Below are positions 49,646-58,745 of a DNA stretch of 64,000 bases, piece after piece (position 1 is the stretch's first letter; each line of letters opens with the position of its first letter). The translations under genes were made by a program, and so were the position numbers. The notes below the pieces were generated by a model. That model worked only from the letters and a program-made list of their open reading frames with translations. It did no database searches and was not told where the DNA came from. The stretch lies in the NCBI RefSeq assembly GCF_902833645.1, contig NZ_CADFGE010000011.1:1-64000 (forward strand), given 5' to 3'. Source of the DNA: Paraburkholderia fungorum. GTDB lineage: Bacteria > Pseudomonadota > Gammaproteobacteria > Burkholderiales > Burkholderiaceae.

Positions 49646-50899
49646 TTATTGCCCCTGTGCGTTCTGAGAATTGTGGTGAATGCTCTGCCCGGCGAGCGTA
49701 TTAAGCGTCAGCGCGTCGTTCGCGGCCACCGCCGCGGCCTCCGTTTCGCGGCGCTTGCGGTCCTTCTGCTGCTCCGCCAATTGCCGGTACAGCGCGATGT
49801 ATTGCGCGGCCATCCTCGCCCAGCCGAAACCGGTCGCCAGTTCATTGGCAGCGGCACCCATCGCCCGGCGGGTAGCGTCGTTTTCAGCGAGGCGCGCGAC
49901 GGCGCCCGCCAACGCGTTGGGATCGTCCGGATCGTCGAGCACGATGCCGCATTCCGGCGTGATGATTTCGGCGCCGCCCGCCGTGCGCGCCGTGACCACC
50001 GGCAAGCCCGCGGCCATCGCCTCGAGCAGCGACAGGCTCATCGCCTCATAGCGCGACGGGAATACGAACGCGTCGACCGAATGCATCAGCACGGGCATCT
50101 CCTTGACCAGTCCAAGAAAATGCACGCGATGCGCAATGCCGAGCGCCTTCGCCTCCTCGGGATATGGACTGCCCGGCAGAAATCCGGCCACCGCGATCTG
50201 TACGTGCTCGGGCAGATGCTTGAGCGCCTGCAATACGGTGCCGAGGTTTTTGCGCGGCGTGCGCAAATCGCCCACGAATAGCAGCAGGAATGCGTCGGCG
50301 GGCAAGCCAAATTTCGCGCGGTCGCCGGTTGCGGCGGCAAAGCCTTGCGTATCGACGCCGTTGTAAATCACGTCGACCCGGTTATCCGGCGTCAACCCGA
50401 TCGCGCGAATTTCATCGGCAACCTTTTGCGACACCGCGGTGATCACTTTCGAGCGCCGGTAAGCCCAGCGTTCGAGCCACGCGTTGCAGCGCGTATAAAC
50501 CGACTGATACGCGGACCACACGCCTTTCGTGAGCCCAAACGGGTAGTACTTGCTGCCGAACCAGCCGCTATGCACGAAGTGCGAGGTGTTGACATCGGCG
50601 GGCATCCACGTGATGAAGCCGTTCACGTGCAGCACGTCGTATTCGCGGCGATGCGCGCGCAGCCACATCGCGCTCTTGAACGCGAACACCTGCTGGCGCA
50701 GCAGATTGGTGGGCCACCAGCGGCCGATTTTGATCGGTGCCCAGCGTACGTTCGGATGCGCGAGCAGATCCGGCGCGACGTGCGATGCCACCAGGGTGAC
50801 CGCGATGTTCTCATCGAGGGCGGCGCGCGCAATCTCGTGGTTGACGCGCCCCTGGCCGTCGTTATGCCGCACGACGTGCGTGACAATGGCGACTCTCAA
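49646..50899 (-). CDS. bceJ: GT4 glycosyltransferase (bceJ-like)
   Basis: GT-B glycosyltransferase of 417 aa. The start MRVAIVTHVVRHNDGQGRVNHE and the donor-domain blocks LLLFVGDLRTPRKNLGTVLQAL and FPSRYEAMSLSLLEAMAAGLPVV are GT4-typical. The C-terminal tail after about residue 385 is Gln/Ala-rich. Its ATG overlaps the polymerase stop by 4 bp. By order it corresponds to BceJ. Confidence 0.88.
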   Translation of the reverse strand: MRVAIVTHVVRHNDGQGRVNHEIARAALDENIAVTLVASHVAPDLLAHPNVRWAPIKIGRWWPTNLLRQQVFAFKSAMWLRAHRREYDVLHVNGFITWMPADVNTSHFVHSGWFGSKYYPFGLTKGVWSAYQSVYTRCNAWLERWAYRRSKVITAVSQKVADEIRAIGLTPDNRVDVIYNGVDTQGFAAATGDRAKFGLPADAFLLLFVGDLRTPRKNLGTVLQALKHLPEHVQIAVAGFLPGSPYPEEAKALGIAHRVHFLGLVKEMPVLMHSVDAFVFPSRYEAMSLSLLEAMAAGLPVVTARTAGGAEIITPECGIVLDDPDDPNALAGAVARLAENDATRRAMGAAANELATGFGWARMAAQYIALYRQLAEQQKDRKRRETEAAAVAANDALTLNTLAGQSIHHNSQNAQGQ

Positions 50900-52359
50900 T
50901 CAGTGCCTCCGTGGAGAAATAGCGTGCGTCTGCGGTTCATCTTCTCGTAGTGCACCGCAGAAAGGATCGAAAAAACACTCATGAAGAGCAGCAGGCCGCC
51001 GGTGCCGACCAGCGAATTGGTGAACACCAGCATCGCGAAGGTCGCGAGACTGAGGCTCAGGCAGGCCGAGACGAATTTGTCGTGGCGCAGCTTGAACGAG
51101 GCGAGCACCGCGCGCACCACCAGCCAGACGATGCCGGACATGTAAAGCAAGGTACCGGGCCAGCCGAGCACGAACGGGATATTCATCACGCCGCTGTCGA
51201 AATTGCCGTACTGGCCGAGCTGGCCGCCGTCGTTGGAGAGCTTGGTCGAGGTGCCGGTCGCGCCCATGCCCTCGCCCGACACATCGGTGAAGGCGGTCTT
51301 CGCGAAGTTCGCGTAAAACTCGTTACGGGCGGCGTAGCTCTGGTCGTCGCTCAGATTGACGATGGTGCTCAGGCGCGCCTGCATGCGCTCGGCAACCGGG
51401 CCGACCGCCAGCAAGGGCACGCACAAGCCGGCCAGCAGCACCGCGCTCGCGACAATCCGCACGCGCACCTTGTTGTTCGACTTGACCAGTTGAATCAGCA
51501 GCGCGATCACCCAGCCGCCCCATGTCGAACGCACCAGACTCAACGCGAACGAGAAGAAACCGAGCGCCGCCGCGATCCAGCGCACCCGGTGCGTGGCCGC
51601 CATCACGAAGACCATCGCACCCATCATCGCGAACGCGAACGGTCCCGACGAGTTCATCGTGCTGAACACCCGCACGCCCATCGGCACGGCATCGCCTTGC
51701 GAGTTCATCTGCGAACCGAGCATCCACAGTGCATCCCACTGCGGCATGATGAAAAACTGGATCAGGCCGTAGCCGCCCATCACCAGCATGCCCCAGATAA
51801 AAGTATTGACGATGGTGTCGCGATACGTCGGGTACTGACGCGTGTGCGCCATGATGTGAAAGCCGATCAGGATCGGATAGAGCCAGTTCGCGAGGTCATA
51901 GGTAGCGGCGAGCGGCCCGCTCGACATCACGCCGATCATGAACGCGTAGGCAAGCCCCATCAGGATCAGCAGCACCGGCAGGCCGCGCCGTTGCGACAGC
52001 AGCTTGTAGTAGCGGAGCAAGGAGAACGCACTGATCATCGTCACCGCGAGCGGCGCGACCTGGATCAGGCTGGTCGGTGTGAACGAGCCTTTGGACCAGT
52101 CGGCGAGACGCCGCACTTCCGGACTCAGGAACCACAGCCACCACATGAAGCCGATGTAGCGCGCCGGGCTCTTGAAATAGAGCCACAGGCCCGTCAGGAT
52201 CGCGAGCACCGGAAAGCCGTAGGTGAGCGCCGTGCCTTGATGCGCGCCGATCAGCATCGCCGTGATCAGCCACAGCAAGGCCTCCGGCAGCCACTCCTTG
52301 CGAGCGCCGGACAGTGCCCGCGCGACGCTGTCGTCACCGGCTCGCGTAATTGTCGACAT
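50896..52359 (-). CDS. bceI: Wzy-type polysaccharide polymerase / O-antigen ligase family (bceI-like)
   Basis: Inner-membrane protein of 487 aa with about eleven to twelve helices and a large periplasmic loop (residues about 330-410), the topology of Wzy polymerases. It is flanked by glycosyltransferases (3 bp after the GT upstream, 4 bp overlap downstream). It would join lipid-linked repeats at the periplasmic face. By order it corresponds to BceI, the proposed cepacian polymerase. A ligase activity of the same fold cannot be excluded. Confidence 0.85.
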   Translation of the reverse strand: MSTITRAGDDSVARALSGARKEWLPEALLWLITAMLIGAHQGTALTYGFPVLAILTGLWLYFKSPARYIGFMWWLWFLSPEVRRLADWSKGSFTPTSLIQVAPLAVTMISAFSLLRYYKLLSQRRGLPVLLILMGLAYAFMIGVMSSGPLAATYDLANWLYPILIGFHIMAHTRQYPTYRDTIVNTFIWGMLVMGGYGLIQFFIMPQWDALWMLGSQMNSQGDAVPMGVRVFSTMNSSGPFAFAMMGAMVFVMAATHRVRWIAAALGFFSFALSLVRSTWGGWVIALLIQLVKSNNKVRVRIVASAVLLAGLCVPLLAVGPVAERMQARLSTIVNLSDDQSYAARNEFYANFAKTAFTDVSGEGMGATGTSTKLSNDGGQLGQYGNFDSGVMNIPFVLGWPGTLLYMSGIVWLVVRAVLASFKLRHDKFVSACLSLSLATFAMLVFTNSLVGTGGLLLFMSVFSILSAVHYEKMNRRRTLFLHGGTD

Positions 52360-52362
52360 CGT

Positions 52363-53523
52363 TCAGAGGCCTCCGCGCGATTCGGGCGAAGGGCGCGGCG
52401 TCTGCCTCTCGCTGCCTGCCGCGACGCGTCCGCGCGACGCCGCACGCGCCCGCAGCATTTCCTGCGTGACTTTCACGTGCTGCATCGCATAGCTCTGCGT
52501 GGTCAGATCGCGCGACAGCAGGCCGGCGGCGGCCGCCTGCGCCTGACGCAGTGCCTCCGTCGGCGCAGTGGCGAGCCGGTCCACCGCCTCACGCAACGCC
52601 GGCGGGTTGAACGGCGGGATATAGGCCGCCTCGCCCGCCGGAAAATAATCCTGCAATGCGCCGACGTTGGTGACCACCATCGGCTTGCCGACCGCCGCCG
52701 CTTCCAGCATCACCGTAATGCCCGAGGCGTGCGAATTCGGCCGCAGCGGCACGACGATCAGGTCGGCCCAGTCGTAGAGTTCATGCTGTTTCCTGATGCC
52801 CGAGAACAGCGCGATTTCGACGTTCGGCGCACGCAGCGAAGCGGGAATCCGTCGCCGTGTGGCGAGCTTCACCGTATAACGCGCATCGTTGCCGAAGGCC
52901 TTGATGAGCGTGTCCCAATCGCGGTCGCGATCGTTGCCGATCGCGGCGATGCGGATCGGCGTATGGGGCGTCCATTCGGTGGGTATCCTGACGGGAAAAT
53001 CCTGCGTATTCAGGCCGTAAAAAAGCGTTTTCGCGTCGCGCTCGAAGTAGCGCTGGCACAGCTCTGCGTTTTCGCTGGCGAGCGTGGTCAACTGATCGGC
53101 GCGGTTGATCAGCTTGCGATACAGCCAGCTGCGCAAAATCCCATAGGAAGGCCATTTATCGAGCAGCCACACGCTTTGCGCCAGCAGCAGCGGCGAGGCC
53201 TCCGCGCCCGCCTTGCGGCCGCTAAGCAGCAGCATCAGCGCGGCGGACAGCCATTCCTGCTCGGTATGCGTCCAGATCACGTCTGAGCGCAGCATCTCGG
53301 CGCGGTTGCGCCACGTATGAATGAAATCGAAGCCGAGCGCCGCCTTCAGCGCGCGGCGCAGCAAACGCACCGGCTTGCTTTCGGGCGCATCCTGCGAATA
53401 GGTCAGCGCGAATGCGTCGGACTCGGCGTGGTGATAGCCATACAGACAACCGATGTTGTCGCCCGGCCGGTAAAAGCGCGGGTCGGCGCCGTAAAAGAGG
53501 TGAACGTGAACTTTCGTACTCAT
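52363..53523 (-). CDS. bceH: GT4-like glycosyltransferase (bceH-like)
   Basis: Glycosyltransferase of 386 aa with a GT-B donor domain: AAIGNDRDRDWDTLIKAFG, YTVKLATR, and LIVVPLRPNSHASGITVMLEAAAVGKPMVVTN, where the second acidic residue of the usual E-x7-E is kept and the first position is less typical. The N-terminus (VHVHLFYGADPRFYRPGDNIG) fits the acceptor domain. The C-terminal end is Arg-rich. By order it corresponds to BceH. Confidence 0.83.
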   Translation of the reverse strand: MSTKVHVHLFYGADPRFYRPGDNIGCLYGYHHAESDAFALTYSQDAPESKPVRLLRRALKAALGFDFIHTWRNRAEMLRSDVIWTHTEQEWLSAALMLLLSGRKAGAEASPLLLAQSVWLLDKWPSYGILRSWLYRKLINRADQLTTLASENAELCQRYFERDAKTLFYGLNTQDFPVRIPTEWTPHTPIRIAAIGNDRDRDWDTLIKAFGNDARYTVKLATRRRIPASLRAPNVEIALFSGIRKQHELYDWADLIVVPLRPNSHASGITVMLEAAAVGKPMVVTNVGALQDYFPAGEAAYIPPFNPPALREAVDRLATAPTEALRQAQAAAAGLLSRDLTTQSYAMQHVKVTQEMLRARAASRGRVAAGSERQTPRPSPESRGGL

Positions 53524-53622
53524 GCAGACACTCCGCTCTGCCGGTGGAAAGGAGCATCGGCAGGCGCGAACAGGCCGCGCCGGGACCGATGCACGAACGT
53601 GCAGGACGTTGGGAGGATGCGT

Positions 53623-53658
53623 GTCATTCCGGTCATGCGTGTCATGCGTGTCATGCGT
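53623..53658. repeat. 9-bp tandem repeat between two glycosyltransferase genes
   Basis: GTCATGCGT occurs three times head-to-tail (53632-53658), preceded by a diverged copy GTCATTCCG (53623-53631). It lies just after the stop of the upstream glycosyltransferase gene, outside coding sequence. Confidence 0.85.
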
Positions 53659-53661
53659 GGC

Positions 53662-54594
53662 TCACGCGGTCCGCGACAGCGCGCGGCGCGCCTCATGCGC
53701 ACCGGTACGCACCGCGCGCCAGCGCGACAGCCGCAGGCTCGCCTGTTTCGAAACCAGCGCGAGCGCGGCATGCGTGAGGCCCGGATAGACGCGCGTGCCG
53801 ACCAGCGTCCACCACCACCACGCGGTTTCGCGGCGCAGCGGCGGCAACTGGTCGCGCAGGATCAGGTGGAAATTGAAGGCGGCATTGCGTAATGCCGCCA
53901 TGGTTTGCGCGTCGCGCCGGTCGTCGTCGAAACGTTCGGCGGGGAAATGGTCGACGGCCACGCGTGGGTCGTACATCAGCTTCCAGCCGGCATTCTTCAC
54001 GCTCAGACTGAAGGCCATGTCGTTATGAACCTGGGCGCCCGCGCCGCGCAGGCGCTGATCGAAACGGATCGTGCGCACCGCCTCGCGCCGGTAGCTCATG
54101 TTGGCGCCTTTGAGAATGTCGACTTCGCGTGCGCCGCCCACGCCCAGGTGATGGTTGCCGATGATCTTGCCGTGCACCGTGACCTTGCCGACCAGCGGCC
54201 GCTCTCCGTCCAGCACGCGGCCTTTTTCATGCACCCAGTCGCGGCCGCCGAGCGCCCCCAGGCGTGCGTCGCTCTCGAAGGCCGCGGCAATCCGTTCGAC
54301 CCAGTCCTGGTGCGGCGCGGCGTCGTCGTCGGTAATCGCGATCACGTCGCCGTTGGCGGCATCCAGTCCGCGGTTGAGGGCCGCGACCTGGCCTGGCACC
54401 TCGACCAGCGCGACGGATAGCGGCAACTTGCCCGGCACGGCGGGATCGCGCAGGCAGGCGTGGGTCGCTTCATCGTCGGCGCGCGCGACCACCACCACTT
54501 CGTCCGGCGCGCGCGATTGCCGTTGCAGCGCCGCGAGGCAGCGCGCCAGATCGGCCGGGCGGCGGTAAGTCGGGACCAGAACTGTCACTTTCAT
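53662..54594 (-). CDS. bceG: GT2 glycosyltransferase (bceG-like)
   Basis: GT-A fold family-2 glycosyltransferase of 310 aa. It opens VTVLVPTYRRPADLARCLAALQRQ and has the metal-binding DDDA in IAITDDDAAPHQDWVERI, then ANMSYRREAV. It is the only GT2 enzyme in the assembly set. It lies 48 bp after bceF and by order corresponds to BceG, expected to add a sugar early after priming. Donor sugar unknown. Confidence 0.88.
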   Translation of the reverse strand: MKVTVLVPTYRRPADLARCLAALQRQSRAPDEVVVVARADDEATHACLRDPAVPGKLPLSVALVEVPGQVAALNRGLDAANGDVIAITDDDAAPHQDWVERIAAAFESDARLGALGGRDWVHEKGRVLDGERPLVGKVTVHGKIIGNHHLGVGGAREVDILKGANMSYRREAVRTIRFDQRLRGAGAQVHNDMAFSLSVKNAGWKLMYDPRVAVDHFPAERFDDDRRDAQTMAALRNAAFNFHLILRDQLPPLRRETAWWWWTLVGTRVYPGLTHAALALVSKQASLRLSRWRAVRTGAHEARRALSRTA

Positions 54595-54642
54595 GGTGAT
54601 GTCCTCTTCTATCGTGTTGGCGCGGGAATCGGCATAGCGGCG

Positions 54643-56865
54643 TTAAGCGCTCAGGTATTCCTGCACTGCTGCATAGCCACGCCCATAACCGCCGCGCGAG
54701 CGGGCCGGCATGCCGTTGAAGATGCCGCCCTGCACGTGCACACCGGCCGCGCGCAGCCGCTTGAGCGACTCCGAAATCTCGCTTTCGTTATGCACGCCCG
54801 AGCGCATCACAAAGAAAGTCGAGCCGGCATACGCGCCGATGATCGATGCATCGGTCACGGCCAGCACCGGCGGCGTATCGATCAGGATCACGTCGTAGCG
54901 CTTGGCGAGGCCGTCCAGGTATTGCGGAAGGCGCGGCGACATCAGCAATTCCGACGGATTCGGCGGACGGCGGCCACACGAGATGAAGCTCAAGCCTTCG
55001 ACGTTCGAGGCGCGGATCGCTTCCTCGAGCGAGATCTGCCCGCTCAGCAGTTCCGACAAACCGTTGTCCTGCGCCCCGCCCACGTAACGCTCGAGCACAC
55101 CGCGGCGCATATCGCCGTCGATCATCAGCACGCGCTTGCCCGAGCTCGCCAGCAGCACCGCCAGGTTGACCGTCAGGAAGCTCTTGCCGACACCGGCCAT
55201 GGGACCGGTCAGCATGACGATGCGGTTTTTGGCATCCATCACCGTGAACTGCATGGCGGTGCGCAAACTGCGCAGGCTTTCGATCGTGACGTCCTTCGGC
55301 CGCGCATTCGCCAGCACCGAGCGCAGACGTTCGCCGCCACGCTGGAAGGCCGTTTCGAGCAATGCCTGTTCGGCGCTCAAGGGCACGAGGCCGTATACCG
55401 GAAGATGGAAAGTGCGTTCGATATGGTCAGGGTCGTCGATCCCCTTGAACATATTGCGGCGCAGGAACACGAAACCGGTGCCGCAGATCAGTCCGAGAAT
55501 CACCGCCGCGGACAGGATCAGCATCTTCTTCGGTTTGACCGGCGCACCCGGGCGCATCGCTTCGTCGACGATATGCACGTTGCCGCCGGTACCGGCTTTC
55601 TGCACCGACAGCTCCTGCACGCGGTTGAGCAGCAGCACGTAGATGTCTTCCGCCACCTTCGCATCCCGTTGCAACTGCACGGCCTTCACTTCGGTCGAAG
55701 GCAGATCGCGGAAACGGTCAGCGTATTTGGTACGCTGCGCTTCTAGCTCGGCCATCTGCTGGCGCGCGGCCACGAGCAGCGGATGGTCGTCCCCATAGCG
55801 CTGGCTCAGTTGCGCCATCTGCAGGCGCAAACCGGCGATCTGCTGCTCGTACTGCACGCTGCCTTCGAGGTAGACCTTTGCTTCATCGCTTGCGTTGATC
55901 GAGCCGGACTGACGCTGATACGCGGTCAGCGCGGCTTCGGCGCGTTCGAGATCCGCCTTCAGGCGCGGCTCTTCGCTCTTCAGGAAGTCGAGCATCTTGC
56001 TCGCGTCGACCTGCTTGTTCGACACATGCTGACGGACGTACGAATGCGCAAGCGCGTTGGCCACCAGCGCCGCATGTTCGGGGCTCTTGTCTTCCAGCGA
56101 GATCTGGATCACGCCGGTCTGCTTGCCCTGTTCCTGCACGGAGATCGCCGACTGGAACGCGGTGATCGCATCGAGGTCGTTAAAGCGCGTCACGACGAAT
56201 TCTTCACCAGGACGGGCCACCAGTTTGCTGACCAGGATCGTGACGCCGCCACCCTGCTCCTGACGGCCGACCTGGCCGCGCAGCAGCAGCGAACCGTTCT
56301 GTGCGTACAGTTCGTAGTGCTGGTCGTCCTGCACTTTCATTGTCAGCTTCGCGCCTTCCAGCGCGGGCACCACGTCGATCGAATCGACCTCGGCCTCCTC
56401 GCCGCCCCACGCATAGGAAGACAGGCCCAGCCACGGCCGCGCCGGCTGCCCCGGCGTTGCCAGCCGCGCGGCGATGCTGCCGAGCAGCGGAATCGTCTTC
56501 GGCGCGACGCTGAAGTTCAGCTTCAACTGCTGAACCACCGGGCCGACCACGCCACGGCTCTTGATGATTTCGATCTCGGCGTCGGTCGGCAACGAGGTCG
56601 AGCCGGTGGTGATCGCCGCGCCCGTCTGCGTTTGCGTGAGCGCCTGCGAGGTGTTGTCGGCCTGCTCGACCCGCACGTGTGCGTCAGCCGAGTAAATCGG
56701 CTTGGCGAGGAAACAGTACGCGGCGGCCAGGGCGACGATCGCCGCCGCGATCGCGATCAGCCACCAGATGTCGTCCAGGATGACTTGCACCAGTTGCCCG
56801 AGGACCACGTCCTCTTCTTCGGTCTTGATCGGACCGGCCATATGTGGAGAGATTTGATTGCTCAC
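54643..56865 (-). CDS. bceF: Polysaccharide co-polymerase/BY-kinase (Wzc-like, bceF)
   Basis: Chain-length regulator and tyrosine autokinase of 740 aa, starting at a GTG. There are two membrane helices: one at about residues 34-54 (IWWLIAIAAAIVALAAAYCFL) and one at about 440-460 (MLILSAAVILGLICGTGFVFL). A Wzz periplasmic region with coiled-coil segments lies between them. The cytoplasmic kinase has Walker A GPMAGVGKSFLTVNLA, Walker A' VLMIDGDMRRG and Walker B VILIDTPP. The C-terminal Tyr cluster is short, with three Tyr in GGYGRGYAAVQEYLSA. It acts with the outer-membrane exporter BceE and is dephosphorylated by BceD. Corresponds to BceF. Confidence 0.95.
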   Translation of the reverse strand: MSNQISPHMAGPIKTEEEDVVLGQLVQVILDDIWWLIAIAAAIVALAAAYCFLAKPIYSADAHVRVEQADNTSQALTQTQTGAAITTGSTSLPTDAEIEIIKSRGVVGPVVQQLKLNFSVAPKTIPLLGSIAARLATPGQPARPWLGLSSYAWGGEEAEVDSIDVVPALEGAKLTMKVQDDQHYELYAQNGSLLLRGQVGRQEQGGGVTILVSKLVARPGEEFVVTRFNDLDAITAFQSAISVQEQGKQTGVIQISLEDKSPEHAALVANALAHSYVRQHVSNKQVDASKMLDFLKSEEPRLKADLERAEAALTAYQRQSGSINASDEAKVYLEGSVQYEQQIAGLRLQMAQLSQRYGDDHPLLVAARQQMAELEAQRTKYADRFRDLPSTEVKAVQLQRDAKVAEDIYVLLLNRVQELSVQKAGTGGNVHIVDEAMRPGAPVKPKKMLILSAAVILGLICGTGFVFLRRNMFKGIDDPDHIERTFHLPVYGLVPLSAEQALLETAFQRGGERLRSVLANARPKDVTIESLRSLRTAMQFTVMDAKNRIVMLTGPMAGVGKSFLTVNLAVLLASSGKRVLMIDGDMRRGVLERYVGGAQDNGLSELLSGQISLEEAIRASNVEGLSFISCGRRPPNPSELLMSPRLPQYLDGLAKRYDVILIDTPPVLAVTDASIIGAYAGSTFFVMRSGVHNESEISESLKRLRAAGVHVQGGIFNGMPARSRGGYGRGYAAVQEYLSA

Positions 56866-56883
56866 AATTCGATCCCGTTTCGG

Positions 56884-56992
56884 TTGCTTCGGCGTGGGCT
56901 TCAGCGGGTGCTTCTGGCATGTGCTTCGGCGCGTGCTTTAGCGTTTGCTTCGGCGTTTGCCTTAGCGCTTGCTTCGGCGTTTGCTCCGGTCC
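56884..56992. repeat. Imperfect 12-bp tandem repeat between bceE and bceF
   Basis: About nine units related to TTGCTTCGGCGT run from 56884 to 56992. Exact copies lie at 56884-56895, 56945-56956 and 56969-56980, and others differ at two to four positions. The array fills most of the 171-bp gap between the bceE stop and the bceF start. On the reverse strand one frame reads T-P-K-Q/A-E-A type residues, but no start supports a gene. Confidence 0.85.
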
Positions 56993-57036
56993 CGCGCCCT
57001 GGACGAGCGGCGCGGGCCTGTCGACGGTTCAGAGGC

Positions 57037-58269
57037 TTACTTCGTCAACTGCTTCAGGTAGAACAGCGTCTGGATGGTCGGCAGAACTTGCTGCAACACA
57101 CGGTTGAACGTGGTCGAAGCGGCGGTGCCCACATACACGACGTCCATCGGTTGCAACTGGAACTGGGCCGACAGCATGATCGCGTCAGGCTGCGTCATAT
57201 CGAGGCGGTACACGTCCGGCGTGGTCGGATGCTCGCGCATGCCGCGCATCACGAAGATCTGGCGCGGGTTGGCGTCCGTATCGAGAATGCCGCCCGCCTG
57301 GGTCAGCGCGTCGGCGATCGTCAGGCGGCCCTTGAGCATCGGCACCTGGATCGGCGTCTTCACCTCGCCCATCACGAAGATGCGGCTGTCGCTGCGATCC
57401 GGCACGTTGATCACGTCGCCGTTCTGCAGCATCACGTTCTGCGAGGTATCGCCCTGATCCAGCATGCGATTCGCGTCGAGCACGTACAGCTTGTTGTCGC
57501 GCGTGAGACGCACACGCTGAATGTCGGCGTCGCTGTTCGTGCCGCCCGAGCGCGTGATCGCGTCGACCAGCGTGATCGGCACGTCGCTGATGGCGAGCGG
57601 ACCCGGCGTCTTCACGTCGCCGGTGACCTGCACTTTCTGGCCGCGATACGACAGCACGCGCACGTCGACCTGCGGATTGCGGATGTAGCGCACGAGGCCG
57701 GCGCTCAACTGATCGCGCAACTCGCCCACGGTTTTGCCCGCGGCCTTGATCCGGCCGACGAACGGGAAAAAGATCGTGCCGTCGGCGGCAATGGTCTGGC
57801 CGTACGGATCGGCCTGGCCCGGCAGCGCGGCCGTGTACGGCTGCTGCAAGGCGCCGCCGACGCTTTGCGTGGTGTTGCCGCCCGCGGACAGCGTGCTGCC
57901 CTGCGGGGTAGTCAATTCAGGGTGATCCCATACGGTGATGCCGAGAATGTCCTGTGGTGCAAGCCGGTACACATACTGCGACGGATCGGTGAAACGCGAG
58001 ACCGGCAGCGCCTGCTGCGCGGCGGCGGCTTGCGCCTGCGCCTGTGCGGCGACGAGCGGGCCGTCGATCAGATGGACCGGATAGGTCTCCTGGGGTTGAT
58101 TCTGGTGCTGGCCGTCATCTTTCAGACGGGACGTGTCGAGGTAGTTGCCAGGTGCGGTAACGCAGGCCGACAGAAAGGACGTCAGCAAAAGCGAGGCGGC
58201 GAACCTCGGCTTGAAATTCGCGAATGTGTGTTCGGTGAGTTTTGTCATCAGCATATTTTTTTCAGCCAT
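57037..58269 (-). CDS. bceE: Outer-membrane polysaccharide export lipoprotein (Wza-like, bceE)
   Basis: Export channel protein of 410 aa. A lipoprotein signal ends in the lipobox LSAC (about residue 36, in LLLTSFLSACVTAPG). Two poly-export/SLBB-type blocks follow (YRLAPQDILGITVWDHPEL, YIRNPQVDVRVLSYRGQKVQVTGDVKTPG, then VFVMGEV-like IFVMGEVKTPIQVPMLKGRLTIADALTQAGG). The start is uncertain: the ATG at 58269 overlaps bceD by 22 bp, with alternatives at 58254 and 58248. It forms with BceF the envelope-spanning export complex. Confidence 0.93.
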   Translation of the reverse strand: MAEKNMLMTKLTEHTFANFKPRFAASLLLTSFLSACVTAPGNYLDTSRLKDDGQHQNQPQETYPVHLIDGPLVAAQAQAQAAAAQQALPVSRFTDPSQYVYRLAPQDILGITVWDHPELTTPQGSTLSAGGNTTQSVGGALQQPYTAALPGQADPYGQTIAADGTIFFPFVGRIKAAGKTVGELRDQLSAGLVRYIRNPQVDVRVLSYRGQKVQVTGDVKTPGPLAISDVPITLVDAITRSGGTNSDADIQRVRLTRDNKLYVLDANRMLDQGDTSQNVMLQNGDVINVPDRSDSRIFVMGEVKTPIQVPMLKGRLTIADALTQAGGILDTDANPRQIFVMRGMREHPTTPDVYRLDMTQPDAIMLSAQFQLQPMDVVYVGTAASTTFNRVLQQVLPTIQTLFYLKQLTK

Positions 58270-58703
58270 CCCATGACCAGATGTTCGATGAGCACGAGAC
58301 TCTCCCTATAGTCGGCTTCCACATGGCCGTGCGGATCGGCGACGTCGGAGTCGTCTTCCCATTTGCCGAGTGGATAGACCTTGCCGCGCGAGGCCGGATC
58401 GAGCGCTTCGACCGCGCTCACCTGCGCGCGCTCGGTGACGAGCACGAGATCGGCGTCGCGCACGAGCTTGCGCTCGAGGCGCCGCGAGTAGTGCGTACTG
58501 GCGGCGACACCCCGCTCCGCGAGCAGGCGCTGCATCACCGGGTCCATGCCGTGGCCGTTCACGGCACGCAGGCCCGCCGAATGAAACGCGATCGGCGCTG
58601 AGGACGACCGCGACGCCGCGCGTTGCCGCGACTTGAACAGCATTTCGGCCGTGGGCGAACGGCACACGTTGGCGTGGCAGACGATCAGAACGTTGGCGAA
58701 CAT
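58248..58703 (-). CDS. bceD: Low-molecular-weight protein tyrosine phosphatase (Wzb-like, bceD)
   Basis: Phosphatase of 151 aa. The active loop VCHANVCRSPTAEM holds nucleophile C9 and R15 (C-x5-R), with Ala where many Wzb proteins have Gly. The expected late Asp appears in VADPHGHVEADYRESL. It removes phosphate from the BceF tyrosine cluster, cycling the export machine. Its stop overlaps the bceE start region. Confidence 0.94.
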   Translation of the reverse strand: MFANVLIVCHANVCRSPTAEMLFKSRQRAASRSSSAPIAFHSAGLRAVNGHGMDPVMQRLLAERGVAASTHYSRRLERKLVRDADLVLVTERAQVSAVEALDPASRGKVYPLGKWEDDSDVADPHGHVEADYRESLVLIEHLVMGWLKKIC

Positions 58704-58745
58704 AGCGGGCTCCTTGACGAGGCGCAGCGGCCTCGCGATCTCAGC

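Noticed and set aside
50950..53286. 778-aa forward-strand open frame opposite the polymerase and glycosyltransferase
   Set aside because: Arg/His/Gln-rich translation typical of an antisense frame; it spans three well-supported reverse-strand genes.
55783..58311. 842-aa forward-strand open frame opposite bceF and bceE
   Set aside because: Antisense frame of two recognisable export genes with no motif of its own.
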